Assembly: GCF_000367925.1 (NCBI RefSeq)
Contig: NZ_KB849176.1
Coordinates: 62,001 to 126,000 of the forward strand
DNA length: 64,000 bases
Reading direction: 5' to 3'
Origin: Acinetobacter bohemicus ANC 3994
GTDB taxonomy: Bacteria > Pseudomonadota > Gammaproteobacteria > Pseudomonadales > Moraxellaceae
Made by a program: the position numbers and the translations under genes. The number at the start of each line of letters is the position of its first letter. The first letter of the stretch is position 1. The notes below the pieces were generated by a model. That model had not been told where the DNA came from. It saw only the letters and a program-made list of their open reading frames with translations, and made no database searches. Shown here one piece after another: positions 1 through 8,062 of this stretch.

Positions 1-105
1 TGCAGCTGGAGGAATGTATAAATCCTCAGGAATCGATTCTTGCCACTCATCCAGAACACGGATGTGTGAAGTTTGCTCCATAGGATCATGGATGGGTTGA
101 TTCAT
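1..105 (-). CDS. scpA: Segregation and condensation protein A, N-terminal fragment
   Basis: Only the first 35 codons lie in the window; the gene runs off the left edge. The reading frame from the ATG at 105 is open to base 1, and its final visible residues (DLYIPPAA) resemble the start of Acinetobacter ScpA, just before the conserved FEGPLDLLL segment that would lie outside. ScpA is the kleisin subunit of the Smc-ScpAB condensin that organises and segregates the chromosome. In Pseudomonas-like genomes scpA sits next to a YciO-type gene, which fits yciO at 1733-2350. The identification is moderate because so little is visible. Confidence 0.6.
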   Translation of the reverse strand, partial: MNQPIHDPMEQTSHIRVLDEWQESIPEDLYIPPAA

Positions 106-401
106 TACAGTTATAGGCCACGCGAATTTTCAAAGGCATGAAGATGCTATTTCGGATCAGCTTTCAGGATGGATAAGTATGATGAGAAAAAGCACAGAAT
201 TAATTTGCGTAGTCTAAAGGAAAACACGCTTCAAATAAATTACCAAATCGAACAAAAGACAAAAAAACCTGAAAATAAATAGGGAATATTTATTGAAATG
301 ACAATCACCAATACGATGTCATTGTTAGATATGTGTTTTTTACTGGCGTAAAAGAATTTTTTTGCGCAATATAAAATCAAGAAAATACGTTGTGATTACA
401 T

Positions 402-1121
402 ATGAAAAATTATCTAAAAGCACAAGAAAATGAATATGGGTAAATTATTGGAATTCCTGTATCCAATCCTTTTCCCGTCCATCTTTTAGTAGAAAATCTA
501 TATGGAAAAAGTGTCACATTGCATTATTTATCTGCAACGACGCTGAGCGAAGAGCGTGTTAAACAAATTTGGCAGTGTGTAAAAATGGAAGTGGATCGTA
601 GTTGTTGGACATATTTGCCTTATTCAGGTTTTAAGACCGTAGATGAATTACAAATCGCTTTAGAAAGTTGTTTTGGCTTTAAGGGAACCACGCATTATTT
701 AATTGAAGTGAATCACACGATTGTGGGATGGGTAGGCTTAATGAATCAACGTCCTATGGATCATGCCATAGAAATTGGTAATGTTTATTTCTCACATCAA
801 ATGAAGCAGTCTACGGCATCGACAGAAGTGATCTATTTATTATTACAGGCTTGTTTTAAGCAGGGTTTTCGCCGTGTGGAGTGGAAGTGTGATGAATTGA
901 ATCAGCCTTCAAAACGAGCCGCTTTACGTTTTGGCTTTCAATATGAAGGAACTTTTCGCCAAGATCGTATAGCGAAAGGGCGAAACCGTAATACGGCATG
1001 GTTTTCAATGTTAGATGAAGAATGGCTAAGCTTAACAACAGCATATCAACAGTGGCTAAGCCCTGAAAATTTTGATACGGAGGGTAAGCAGAAGAAGCGA
1101 TTAAGTGATTTAACAGCTTAA
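402..1121 (+). pseudogene. GNAT acetyltransferase interrupted by an in-frame stop
   Basis: A GNAT-fold N-acetyltransferase of the RimJ/RimL-like type. The frame from the ATG at 402 encodes MKNYLKAQENEYG, meets TAA at 441-443, and then continues open and homologous-looking (IIGIPV...) to 1121. Members of this family commonly begin with NEYGQ-x-IG-x-PV, so the TAA sits where a Gln codon (CAA/CAG) is expected, one base change away. The rest looks intact, including the acetyl-CoA-binding region and a C-terminal GRNRNTAWFSMLDEEW segment. The open part from 519 could only start at a TTG without a convincing ribosome site and would lack about 39 residues. Likely a recent nonsense pseudogene; stop readthrough or a sequencing error are alternatives. 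Confidence 0.75.
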
Positions 1122-1228
1122 TGAGAAAAATAATTTAAATTTTTCCCCTGAGCATCTGAAAAAAAATTAAAAAAAGTGATATTTTTTGCACAGTAATAAT
1201 TTATTGATAAATATAAATAAGGGTGGGT

Positions 1229-1705
1229 ATGAATATTAAATTTGTGGTTATTGGATTGTTGATTATTGGAGGACTTATCTTCTTCAATGACAGACATTAT
1301 AAAAGTGAACTAGAAGATCAATTTCGACAAGCGGGGCAAAGTGCTAAAGTAGGAACTAGAGTCGAGGTTTCCTCTTTAAGTCCCTATAATGATCGGGCGG
1401 AATTATTAAAAAATGAATATCCGCATATGACAGTCAGTATAACTCTTGAGGATTTTGGTCAATCGGTAATTCCTGATAAAGTTAAAGATGAAATAAAACA
1501 AACTGTCCAAAAACTAGCCTGTAACAATCTTACTACAGGTACAAAAGATGATGCTGATTTGATTAAATCAAGATTAAATGTGCTTGAAGAAGATGGAATT
1601 ACATGGACATATATTGTCTATAATCATCAAGGGGAAAAATTTTATGAACATACTCAAGTGGTTAAAGATTGTTCTGAATTTATGAAATTAAGAGAAATAT
1701 ATTAA
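1229..1705 (+). CDS. Small protein with one N-terminal membrane segment, unknown function
   Basis: Not recognised. Residues 4-19 form a hydrophobic helix (FVVIGLLIIGGLIFF), followed by a soluble, charged domain of about 135 residues, so this is probably an inner-membrane-anchored or secreted protein with the domain in the periplasm. Two Cys residues lie in the soluble part (LACNN and KDCSEF) and could form a disulfide there. I prefer the ATG at 1229 because AAGGG lies about six bases upstream; a GTG at 1223 is the alternative. It stands alone between the broken GNAT gene and the convergent yciO. Confidence 0.6.
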   Translation: MNIKFVVIGLLIIGGLIFFNDRHYKSELEDQFRQAGQSAKVGTRVEVSSLSPYNDRAELLKNEYPHMTVSITLEDFGQSVIPDKVKDEIKQTVQKLACNNLTTGTKDDADLIKSRLNVLEEDGITWTYIVYNHQGEKFYEHTQVVKDCSEFMKLREIY

Positions 1706-1732
1706 AATCACAATATTATAATATATAAGCGC

Positions 1733-2350
1733 TTATTCAAAAGCGCTTACATCACCAACACCGCGACGAATCACTTCAGGATGATCACCAGATAAATCAA
1801 TAATACTGGTGGTGTTTAAAATACCTAAACCGCCATCAATAAACACATCAATACGATTACTCAATGCCATTTCAATATCATAAGGATCATCTAAAGGGTC
1901 TTCATGATTGGGGAGGATGAGTGTACTGGTTAAAAGCGGTTCACCTAGTTCTTTTAATAACATCTGGCAAATCGGATTGCTTGGAATACGCAGACCAATG
2001 GTTTTCTTTTTAGGATGCATTAAGCGGCGTGGAACTTCACTGGTCGCAGGTAAAATAAAGGTGGTGACAGCAGGGGTATTGTTTTTCAGTAAGCGATACA
2101 TGGCATTGTCCACTTTTGCATAAGTGGCAATATCGGATAAATCAGCACAAAGAATTGCGTACTGGTGTTTTGAACCTAAACCACGAATTTGAGAAATACG
2201 CTCCATGGCATTTTTGTTACCAATTTGGCAACCAATGGCATAAGCAGCATCAGTGGGGTAAACCACGACATCGCCGGCACGAATACGTTCTACCGCTTGG
2301 CTGATCAAACGTGGTTGAGGATTATCAGGATGTACTCTTAAATGCAGCAT
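1733..2350 (-). CDS. yciO: YciO-type Sua5/YrdC family protein
   Basis: A 205-residue member of the Sua5/YciO/YrdC family, whose Sua5/TsaC branch makes threonylcarbamoyl-AMP for tRNA t6A modification. The sequence follows E. coli YciO closely: HPDNPQPRLI at the start, VVYPTDAAYAIGC (nucleotide-binding strand), KNAMERI, MKNNTP-like LLKNNTPAVTTFIL, PRRLMHPKKKTIGLRIPSNP, and an RRGVGD end. Length and start match the family. YciO is a paralogue whose role is less settled than that of TsaC/Sua5, so the enzyme activity is inferred. It lies near scpA, as in related genomes. Confidence 0.88.
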   Translation of the reverse strand: MLHLRVHPDNPQPRLISQAVERIRAGDVVVYPTDAAYAIGCQIGNKNAMERISQIRGLGSKHQYAILCADLSDIATYAKVDNAMYRLLKNNTPAVTTFILPATSEVPRRLMHPKKKTIGLRIPSNPICQMLLKELGEPLLTSTLILPNHEDPLDDPYDIEMALSNRIDVFIDGGLGILNTTSIIDLSGDHPEVIRRGVGDVSAFE

Positions 2351-2434
2351 ATTTATTTTCCCCCGATTTGTTTCTAGACATTATCTGTTGAATTTACAAA
2401 GTCTTGCAATCAAGCTTTGATGGGTTTGTGTAAT

Positions 2435-3097
2435 TTAGTCTAACATTTCTCGTTGAAACTCATCACTTTGTAATGTTTTGCCACTTCGCGTATAGGTGCA
2501 GATGCAGTCAATAAAGTGTGCTGCATCGCGTGGCAATTTAGCTTCACCGGTAAAATATTGTTGCAGCTGAGCATAAACATGATCTTTAAATGTTGCGCCA
2601 TCGCCACTATCGCCCGTTAAATTATCTAAAGACACCCGAAATTTACGTCCAAATGCCTTTGAAAATAACCATTCAATCGCTTGCGGTTTAATTTCGACCT
2701 GTTCAAATAAGGCTTGTTGTTCGGCTGTTCGACCATCGGGTGCATACCAGTATCCGAGGTCAGGCAATAAGCGTCTTTGCTCGCCTGCAATGCTCCAATG
2801 GCTGATTTCATGCAATGCACTATTAAAGAAACCATGGGCAAATTCAATCCGCGCAGCTTCAGTTTCAGTTGCAGGGAAATATTCTGGTTCAAAATCTCCA
2901 CGTACAAGCGTCACATTTAGGTGGGAAAACCAATGATTAAAGTGTAAGATAAGCCAATCGACCTGTTGAACTTCTGTATGTAAATTCACCCACTGTAAAC
3001 GTTGCGCAGGGATTGAATTTTCAGCAAAAGCTGAAGTTGAATGTGTGTTGAACTGTAATGAAGTTGTGACTTCAGGTTGCGGCTGCAACTGATGCAT
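2435..3097 (-). CDS. epmC: Elongation factor P hydroxylase (EpmC/YfcM family)
   Basis: EpmC hydroxylates the beta-lysylated lysine of elongation factor P. Family hallmarks are present: EPEYFPA, then FAHGFFNSALHEISHWSIAGEQRR, which supplies putative metal-binding His/Glu residues (HEISHW), then LGYWYAPDGR, VEIKPQAIEW and VSLDNLTGDSGD. The frame is open upstream to a TTG at 3136, but the ATG at 3097 gives a start more like the family; neither has a strong ribosome site. No epmA or epmB is in this window, so its EF-P modification partners must be elsewhere or absent. Confidence 0.82.
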   Translation of the reverse strand: MHQLQPQPEVTTSLQFNTHSTSAFAENSIPAQRLQWVNLHTEVQQVDWLILHFNHWFSHLNVTLVRGDFEPEYFPATETEAARIEFAHGFFNSALHEISHWSIAGEQRRLLPDLGYWYAPDGRTAEQQALFEQVEIKPQAIEWLFSKAFGRKFRVSLDNLTGDSGDGATFKDHVYAQLQQYFTGEAKLPRDAAHFIDCICTYTRSGKTLQSDEFQREMLD

Positions 3098-3194
3098 GAC
3101 TTGTATTACCCAAATGATCTGTCTAAATAAGTACAAAATTGTATCTTAATCTTTGACAGAGTACCCATGAATTTGTAGAATTGCCGCCTTAATT

Positions 3195-3752
3195 ATGTCA
3201 GCAAATACCTTTCCGGCACAGATTGAGCCGTTTAAATGGGCTGAACAAGGTTATGCATGGTCAGGTACCCTGCCATTGTCTCGCTTTGTTCGAATTTCCC
3301 GTGAAGCTGTTGGATCAATTGAACATCAATTGATTAACATAGACTGTAAGCTATCAATGGATGCGTATCATCGTATCGTATGGCTAAATGGTCATGTTGA
3401 AACGAAAGTCCCAATGGAATGTCAGCGTTGTCTGAATACTGTTGAACTTGATCTCGTTTCAGATTTTCATTTAGCGCTTGTGGATGATGAATCACTGATA
3501 GAGCGCTTGGATGAGGATGCTGATTTCATCGTTTTAGGTGAAAGTGAAGCAACGACAAAAGGGAGCATTGATGCACCTGCGTTGGTTGATTTACTCGCAC
3601 TCATAGAAGATGAATTGTTATTGTTGATGCCTTTGTCTCCTAAACATGATGTTTGTGAGCATAAGCATCAACCCGCCAATGATGACATTGTCGAAGAAAA
3701 GCGGGACAACCCGTTTGATGTTTTGGCAGGTTTGAAGGGTAAACTTAACTAA
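3195..3752 (+). CDS. yceD: YceD (DUF177) family protein, rRNA maturation-linked
   Basis: A 185-residue YceD/DUF177 protein. The family signature is a short Cys motif after a beta-rich N-terminal half, seen here as VPMECQRCLNTVEL, and an acidic C-terminal region ending in NPFDVLAGLKGKLN. In E. coli YceD is needed for normal 23S rRNA accumulation, and its gene precedes rpmF, as here. The gap to rpmF is 78 bases and holds its own likely promoter. The ATG at 3195 is the natural start. Confidence 0.9.
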   Translation: MSANTFPAQIEPFKWAEQGYAWSGTLPLSRFVRISREAVGSIEHQLINIDCKLSMDAYHRIVWLNGHVETKVPMECQRCLNTVELDLVSDFHLALVDDESLIERLDEDADFIVLGESEATTKGSIDAPALVDLLALIEDELLLLMPLSPKHDVCEHKHQPANDDIVEEKRDNPFDVLAGLKGKLN

Positions 3753-3759
3753 TTTTTTG

Positions 3760-3768
3760 TGTTATACT
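3760..3768 (+). promoter_or_regulatory. Extended -10 promoter for rpmF
   Basis: TGTTATACT in the yceD-rpmF gap matches an extended -10 element (TGnTATAAT, one mismatch). No good -35 is seen at the usual distance. It would start transcription about 55 bases before rpmF, separate from any yceD readthrough. Confidence 0.35.
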
Positions 3769-3830
3769 GTCAAGTATAAGACAACTGAATTTGTTCTGAT
3801 CCATTTTTTCGATCTTTGTAAGGAGCCATC

Positions 3831-4013
3831 ATGGCCGTTCAGCAAAACCGTAAAAGTCGCTCTCGCCGTGACATGCGCCGTTCACATGACGCTTTAACCG
3901 AGAATGCATTAACTGTAGACCAAGCTACTGGCGAGACTCACCGTCGTCACCATGTATCTAAAGATGGTATCTACCGTGGTCGTCAATTATTCGCTAAAGC
4001 ATCTGCTGAATAA
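3831..4013 (+). CDS. rpmF: 50S ribosomal protein L32
   Basis: A 60-residue, very basic protein starting MAVQQNRKSRSRRDMRRSHDAL, the universal L32 N-terminus, and ending RGRQLFAKASAE. It is a structural protein of the large ribosomal subunit. It lacks the Cys pairs of zinc-binding L32 forms. AAGGAG lies about 7 bases before the ATG. It sits between yceD and the fatty-acid genes, as in many proteobacteria, and is followed by a strong terminator. Confidence 0.98.
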   Translation: MAVQQNRKSRSRRDMRRSHDALTENALTVDQATGETHRRHHVSKDGIYRGRQLFAKASAE

Positions 4014-4051
4014 TTAACGAAGCATTGAGCTTAAAGCTTAGTGGAAAAAAT

Positions 4052-4074
4052 GGGAGCGAAAGCTCCCTTTTTTT
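4052..4074 (+). terminator. Rho-independent terminator of rpmF
   Basis: GGGAGC-GAAA-GCTCCC hairpin with a stable GNRA-type loop, followed by a run of seven T. It separates yceD-rpmF from fabD. Confidence 0.92.
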
Positions 4075-4171
4075 GTTGCTGTTTTTTGTTGTATTTGGCA
4101 ATTACCAAAACAAAAATTAAGTGCTAAATTTCGCAGCATAAACGAGCTTAGGTTCATGAAAGGATTTTTAT

Positions 4172-5158
4172 ATGTCGTCTAAACGACTCGAGCAAGCAGC
4201 TCAAGCAACAAAAACTGCATTTGTTTTTCCTGGTCAGGGTTCACAAAAAGTTGGCATGTTAGCTGAACTCGCTGAACAGTTTAGTGGGATAACGGATACT
4301 TTTGCTGAAGCGTCAGAAGCCATTGGTTTTGATTTGTGGCATATTGCGCAAAGTGGTGAAGGGTTAAACCAAACAGAATTTACACAGCCTGTATTGCTGA
4401 CTGCAAGTATCGCCTTATGGCGCGTGTGGTTGGAATTAGGTGGTGTTGCACCAAAATATCTTGCAGGTCATTCACTTGGTGAATACAGTGCATTGGTTGC
4501 TGCTGGGGCAATGAGCCTTGGTGATGCAGTTAAACTGGTCAATTTGCGCGGTAAACTGATGCAAGATGCTGTCCCTCAAGGGCAGGGTGCAATGGCCGCA
4601 ATCTTAGGATTAGATGATGCCCAAGTGCTTGAGTTGTGTGCTCAAGTCAATGCGCAACAGATTGGTTCGGTCGAAGCCGCCAATTACAATGCACAAGGTC
4701 AGGTTGTAATTGCGGGCGATAAAGCAGCCGTAGAAGCGGTAATGCTTGCTGCAAAAGAACAATCGGGTAAAGCTATTGCACTTCCAGTTTCAGTGCCGTC
4801 ACATTGTTCACTCATGAAACCTGCTGCTGAAAAGTTTGCAGAAGCTTTGGAACAAACTGCCATTGAGCTACCTAGCCTTCCTGTAATACAAAATGTCAAC
4901 GCAGAAATTGCGACAGACGTGACGCAATTACGTCAGGCATTAACCGCTCAATTGTACCAATCTGTGCAATGGACCAAGACTATGCAGTACCTTCAAGATC
5001 AAGGTGTGCAATATGTGGTGGAGTGTGGTCCAGGGAATGTGCTTGCCAATCTTGCGAAGCGTTTACCAAATATTGAAAAAGCGTTCCCACTCGACAGTAA
5101 TAGTCGTTTGGAGGATGCATTAAATGCCATTTTAGTGGCTGAAGGGAAAATCGCATGA
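4172..5158 (+). CDS. fabD: Malonyl-CoA:ACP transacylase
   Basis: FabD transfers the malonyl group from CoA to acyl carrier protein for fatty-acid elongation in the cytoplasm. Visible motifs are FVFPGQGSQKVGM near residue 18, the nucleophile elbow GHSLGEYSALVAAG (catalytic Ser), and VSVPSHCSLM (catalytic His). At 328 residues it is slightly longer than usual because of a 15-residue N-terminal lead, but AAGGA before the ATG at 4172 supports this start. It overlaps fabG by four bases (ATGA), indicating translational coupling. Unlike E. coli, no plsX or fabH lies between rpmF and fabD. Confidence 0.97.
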   Translation: MSSKRLEQAAQATKTAFVFPGQGSQKVGMLAELAEQFSGITDTFAEASEAIGFDLWHIAQSGEGLNQTEFTQPVLLTASIALWRVWLELGGVAPKYLAGHSLGEYSALVAAGAMSLGDAVKLVNLRGKLMQDAVPQGQGAMAAILGLDDAQVLELCAQVNAQQIGSVEAANYNAQGQVVIAGDKAAVEAVMLAAKEQSGKAIALPVSVPSHCSLMKPAAEKFAEALEQTAIELPSLPVIQNVNAEIATDVTQLRQALTAQLYQSVQWTKTMQYLQDQGVQYVVECGPGNVLANLAKRLPNIEKAFPLDSNSRLEDALNAILVAEGKIA

Positions 5159-5889
5159 CACAACAACGCAAAGTCGCATTGGTAACAGGTGCGAGCAGAG
5201 GAATTGGTGCAGCCATTGCTCAGCAATTAATTTTAGACGGTTATTTTGTCGTGGGTACGGCAACATCTGAAGCAGGCGCAGAAAAATTATCTGCAAGTTT
5301 TGCTGAAAATGGTGCAGGTAAAGTGCTGGATGTACGCGATGCGACAGCCATTGATGCCTTGGTTACAGATATTGAACAAAAATATGGTCCGGTTCTTGCA
5401 CTGGTAAATAATGCAGGAATCACCAAAGATAATTTGTTATTACGCATGTCTGAAGATGATTGGGATGACATTCTTAATATTCATTTGAAAGCTGTTTACC
5501 GTCTATCGAAGCGTGTTTTAAAAGGCATGACCAAAGCACGTTTTGGACGCATTATTAATATTAGTTCTGTGGTTGCACACTTTGCAAATCCGGGACAAGC
5601 CAACTATTCTGCTGCTAAGGCAGGTATAGAAGCGTTCGGTCGTAGTCTTGCAAAAGAAATGGGTAGTCGCCAAATTACGGTGAATGCTGTTGCCCCTGGC
5701 TTTATTGCAACAGAAATGACTGAGCAATTAAGTGAAGAAATTCGTAAGAAAATGATTGATCAAGTGGCATTAAACCGTTTAGGTGATCCACAAGATATCG
5801 CGAATGCAGTGAGCTTTTTAGCTAGCGAGAAAGCAAGTTATATCACTGGTACTGTTTTACATGTGAACGGTGGTCTATACATGAGCTAA
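5155..5889 (+). CDS. fabG: 3-oxoacyl-ACP reductase
   Basis: FabG is the NADPH-dependent short-chain dehydrogenase that reduces 3-ketoacyl-ACP. The Rossmann motif TGASRGIG is at residues 12-19, NNAG follows, and the catalytic Ser-Tyr-Lys set is seen as NISSVV and YSAAKAG. The C-terminus ends VNGGLYMS, the usual FabG tail. The length of 244 residues is typical. It is coupled to fabD by the four-base overlap and lies 83 bases before acpP. Confidence 0.97.
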   Translation: MTQQRKVALVTGASRGIGAAIAQQLILDGYFVVGTATSEAGAEKLSASFAENGAGKVLDVRDATAIDALVTDIEQKYGPVLALVNNAGITKDNLLLRMSEDDWDDILNIHLKAVYRLSKRVLKGMTKARFGRIINISSVVAHFANPGQANYSAAKAGIEAFGRSLAKEMGSRQITVNAVAPGFIATEMTEQLSEEIRKKMIDQVALNRLGDPQDIANAVSFLASEKASYITGTVLHVNGGLYMS

Positions 5890-5972
5890 GCTCAAGTATA
5901 AACTTTCCAAAAATCAGATATTCAATTAAACTAACGGCATTAAAAACGCCACAAGCAATGAGGAGAATTCCT

Positions 5973-6209
5973 GTGAGCGATATCGAACTACGTATCAAAC
6001 AAGCGGTTGCAGAACAACTTGGTCTTAAAGCTGAAGAGATTAAAAACGAAGCATCTTTTATGGATGACTTAGGTGCTGACTCTTTGGACTTAGTTGAGCT
6101 TGTTATGTCTTTCGAAAATGATTTTGACATCACTATCCCTGATGAAGATTCTAACGAAATCACAACTGTTCAATCTGCAATTGACTATGTTTCTAAGAAA
6201 CTAGGTTAA
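5973..6209 (+). CDS. acpP: Acyl carrier protein
   Basis: A 78-residue acidic ACP. The phosphopantetheine attachment site is GADSLDLVEL (Ser in DSL), preceded by SFMDDL and followed by EITTVQSAIDYV. The true start is the GTG at 5973: AGGAG is at 5961-5965 and the protein then begins MSDIELRIK as in other ACPs. An upstream in-frame ATG at 5958 overlaps the ribosome site and is rejected. The product carries growing acyl chains for FabD, FabG and the rest of type II fatty-acid synthesis. Confidence 0.97.
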   Translation: MSDIELRIKQAVAEQLGLKAEEIKNEASFMDDLGADSLDLVELVMSFENDFDITIPDEDSNEITTVQSAIDYVSKKLG

Positions 6210-6235
6210 TTGTTGTTTCAGCCTAGCTGAAAATG

Positions 6236-6262
6236 AAAGCCACCTTTTAGGTGGCTTTTTTA
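6236..6262 (+). terminator. Terminator of the fabD-fabG-acpP operon
   Basis: AAGCCACC and GGTGGCTT arms around a short T-rich loop, followed by a T run, 27 bases after the acpP stop. Confidence 0.92.
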
Positions 6263-6866
6263 ATGGGAAATTAAAACGGTCGTTAGGCAATTTTTATTAG
6301 CTATCGTTCGGTTTGGTTCACCAGAGCTGACTTTTGCATAAAAATTTTAAAAAATAGCAGACGATTTATTTAGCAGAATAAATCGCAATTGTGGCTACGG
6401 AAAAAGATACAGGATCTTTTGATGTTGTAATTAGGCTGTTATTAAAAGAATGCAGCACCAAAACGCAGCAATAGGTGGCTTCAATCATCTTACTAGAACC
6501 ATTTATATAAGAAATTGCCAATAAATTAGGTCATATTAAAGCTTGCAATTGAGCTGTACATGGTTGGAATAGACTCTAATCCAAACAGCTTTTGGGTAGG
6601 TTTTGAGGGCATCTTGCCGTATTTTGATGCTTAAGTTTTTATATTTAATTTTTTATATTTAATTTGGTTTATCTGTTTTATATCTGATGAAAAGCATAGA
6701 TAAGCTCTTTTAAGCCAGCTTTTATTCTACCCAATCAGTTCTATTCTTCTGAACATGATAGGTTGCACATGATTATTCATAGAGCAACTATGTGTATAAC
6801 ATCAATGGTCATGCACTCATTTTTAGGCACAAATTTTGCTGCTGATCATTCAATCTATTTTAATGA
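6263..6866. other. 600-base stretch with no supportable gene
   Basis: AT-rich spacer between acpP and rutD. All frames are broken by stops, and no RNA gene, repeat or clear regulator binding palindrome was found. A short run reading EIANKLGHIKA in one frame resembles a helix-turn-helix but ends at once. It could hold the rutD promoter or decayed coding DNA. Confidence 0.5.
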
Positions 6867-7691
6867 ATGGTCAAAATGACTTATCAAATTAATCGTTGTA
6901 CAAAAAACTTAAATGCTGAGTTTTTGATTTTAGCTTCAGGCTTGGGCGGTCATGCCAGTTTTTGGCAGCCTCAGATTGCAGCACTCACCCAGTATTTCCA
7001 TGTTTTAAGTTATGACCAAGAAGGTTGCCATGCAGATTCCATGGCTTTGTCAGAACAATATTCAATCACTGATTTAGCCAAGCAATTGGTGCAAATTTTA
7101 GCGCAAGAGAAAATTCAGCATTTTCATTTTATTGGGCATGCGATTGGTGGATTTATTGGCGCAGAACTGGCTGTCTTGCTTAGCTCATCTGAAAATACAT
7201 GCTTAAGTTTAACCTGTATTAATGCGTGGAATGAGTTAGATCCGCATACAAAAAAGTGCTTTGAAGCTCGAATTCATTTATTAAAATCGGCAGGTTCAGA
7301 GGCTTATGTCAGAGCACAGGGATTGTTTCTATATCCGCCTGCATGGATTTCAAAAAATCATCAACATTTAAATACACTAGAAAATATTCAACTGGAAGAT
7401 TTTCCACCGACTCAAAATGTTCTTAGGCGCATTGATGCTGCACAAAAATTTAGGATCAATGAACAGCACAGACAGGCATTACAGCATAGTCAACTTCATT
7501 TCATTGCAAATCAGGATGACTTTTTGGTGCCTGTACAAAAATCTAGTGATTTACAGCAGCAGTTTGGACATGGGCAACTGACGGTTCTTGAAACAGGCGC
7601 ACATGCTTCAACAGTGATCAAAGCAGAGCTATTGAATAAAACCATCCTGCAATTTTTTCAGCCACATTTTATGCAAATGACGGGTTCATAG
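6867..7691 (+). CDS. rutD: Pyrimidine utilisation protein D (alpha/beta hydrolase fold)
   Basis: RutD speeds the aminoacrylate/carbamate step of the Rut uracil-degradation pathway. Markers are ASGLGGHASFWQPQ near the start, YDQEGCH, FIGHAIGGFIGAEL, PHTKKCFEARIHLL, YVRAQGLFLYPPAWI, ANQDDFLVPVQKS and a late GAHAST with the His. The nucleophile elbow reads GHAIG: the usual Ser is Ala, as also in E. coli RutD, so it is not a standard serine hydrolase. Start 6867 or the ATG nine bases later; neither has a good ribosome site. It is cut off from rutA by a terminator and 370 bases, unlike E. coli where rutD is inside the operon. Confidence 0.88.
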   Translation: MVKMTYQINRCTKNLNAEFLILASGLGGHASFWQPQIAALTQYFHVLSYDQEGCHADSMALSEQYSITDLAKQLVQILAQEKIQHFHFIGHAIGGFIGAELAVLLSSSENTCLSLTCINAWNELDPHTKKCFEARIHLLKSAGSEAYVRAQGLFLYPPAWISKNHQHLNTLENIQLEDFPPTQNVLRRIDAAQKFRINEQHRQALQHSQLHFIANQDDFLVPVQKSSDLQQQFGHGQLTVLETGAHASTVIKAELLNKTILQFFQPHFMQMTGS

Positions 7692-7768
7692 TCTTTCGTC
7701 AGTGAATCTACAGAGAGCGCCTGTATTGTTAGACCTGTGAATACGTGGATTTTTTAGTGTGTTTGATT

Positions 7769-7799
7769 AAACCGTGATTTTAAGATCACGGTTTTTTTA
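7769..7799 (+). terminator. Terminator of rutD
   Basis: Perfect 10-base arms AAACCGTGAT and ATCACGGTTT with a six-base loop, followed by further T. It shows rutD is transcribed apart from rutABCFG. Confidence 0.92.
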
Positions 7800-7856
7800 T
7801 TTATGCTGTGAAAGATGTTTATGCTTTATAAAAAATAGTGACTGTTTTAAAAGTTG

Positions 7857-7893
7857 TGCATTTTTTTGGAGCGATTGCAACTATAACGGTGCA
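7857..7893 (+). promoter_or_regulatory. Candidate NtrC enhancer sites upstream of rutA
   Basis: Two imperfect matches to the NtrC consensus TGCACC-n4-TGGTGCA: 7857-7873 (TGCA, four T, TGG, GC conserved) and 7876-7893 (TGCAAC and CGGTGCA arms with a spacer one base longer). They lie about 80-115 bases upstream of the sigma-54 element, where enhancers usually sit. Confidence 0.4.
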
Positions 7894-7969
7894 TTGAGTT
7901 AATTGATTATTTTACTATTTGATAAAATAAATAAATTATAAACATTTGATTAATATTAATAAATAATAT

Positions 7970-7986
7970 TTGGCATGCCATTTGCT
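7970..7986 (+). promoter_or_regulatory. Sigma-54 promoter of the rut operon
   Basis: TTGGCATGCCATTTGCT matches the RpoN consensus TGGCACG-n4-TTGCW, with GG (7972-7973) and GC (7984-7985) exactly ten bases apart. The predicted start is near 7997, about 65 bases before rutA. The E. coli rut operon is under nitrogen (NtrC) control, which agrees. Confidence 0.7.
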
Positions 7987-8062
7987 AAATACTTTGTATA
8001 AGGAATTAAATGAAATGCCTAAAGGGTATTTTTAAACGAATGGTAAAAATAGGTACTTAAAA

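Noticed and set aside
6500..6560. Possible helix-turn-helix remnant (EIANKLGHIKA)
   Set aside because: Stops follow at once and no flanking homology supports a pseudogene or insertion sequence.
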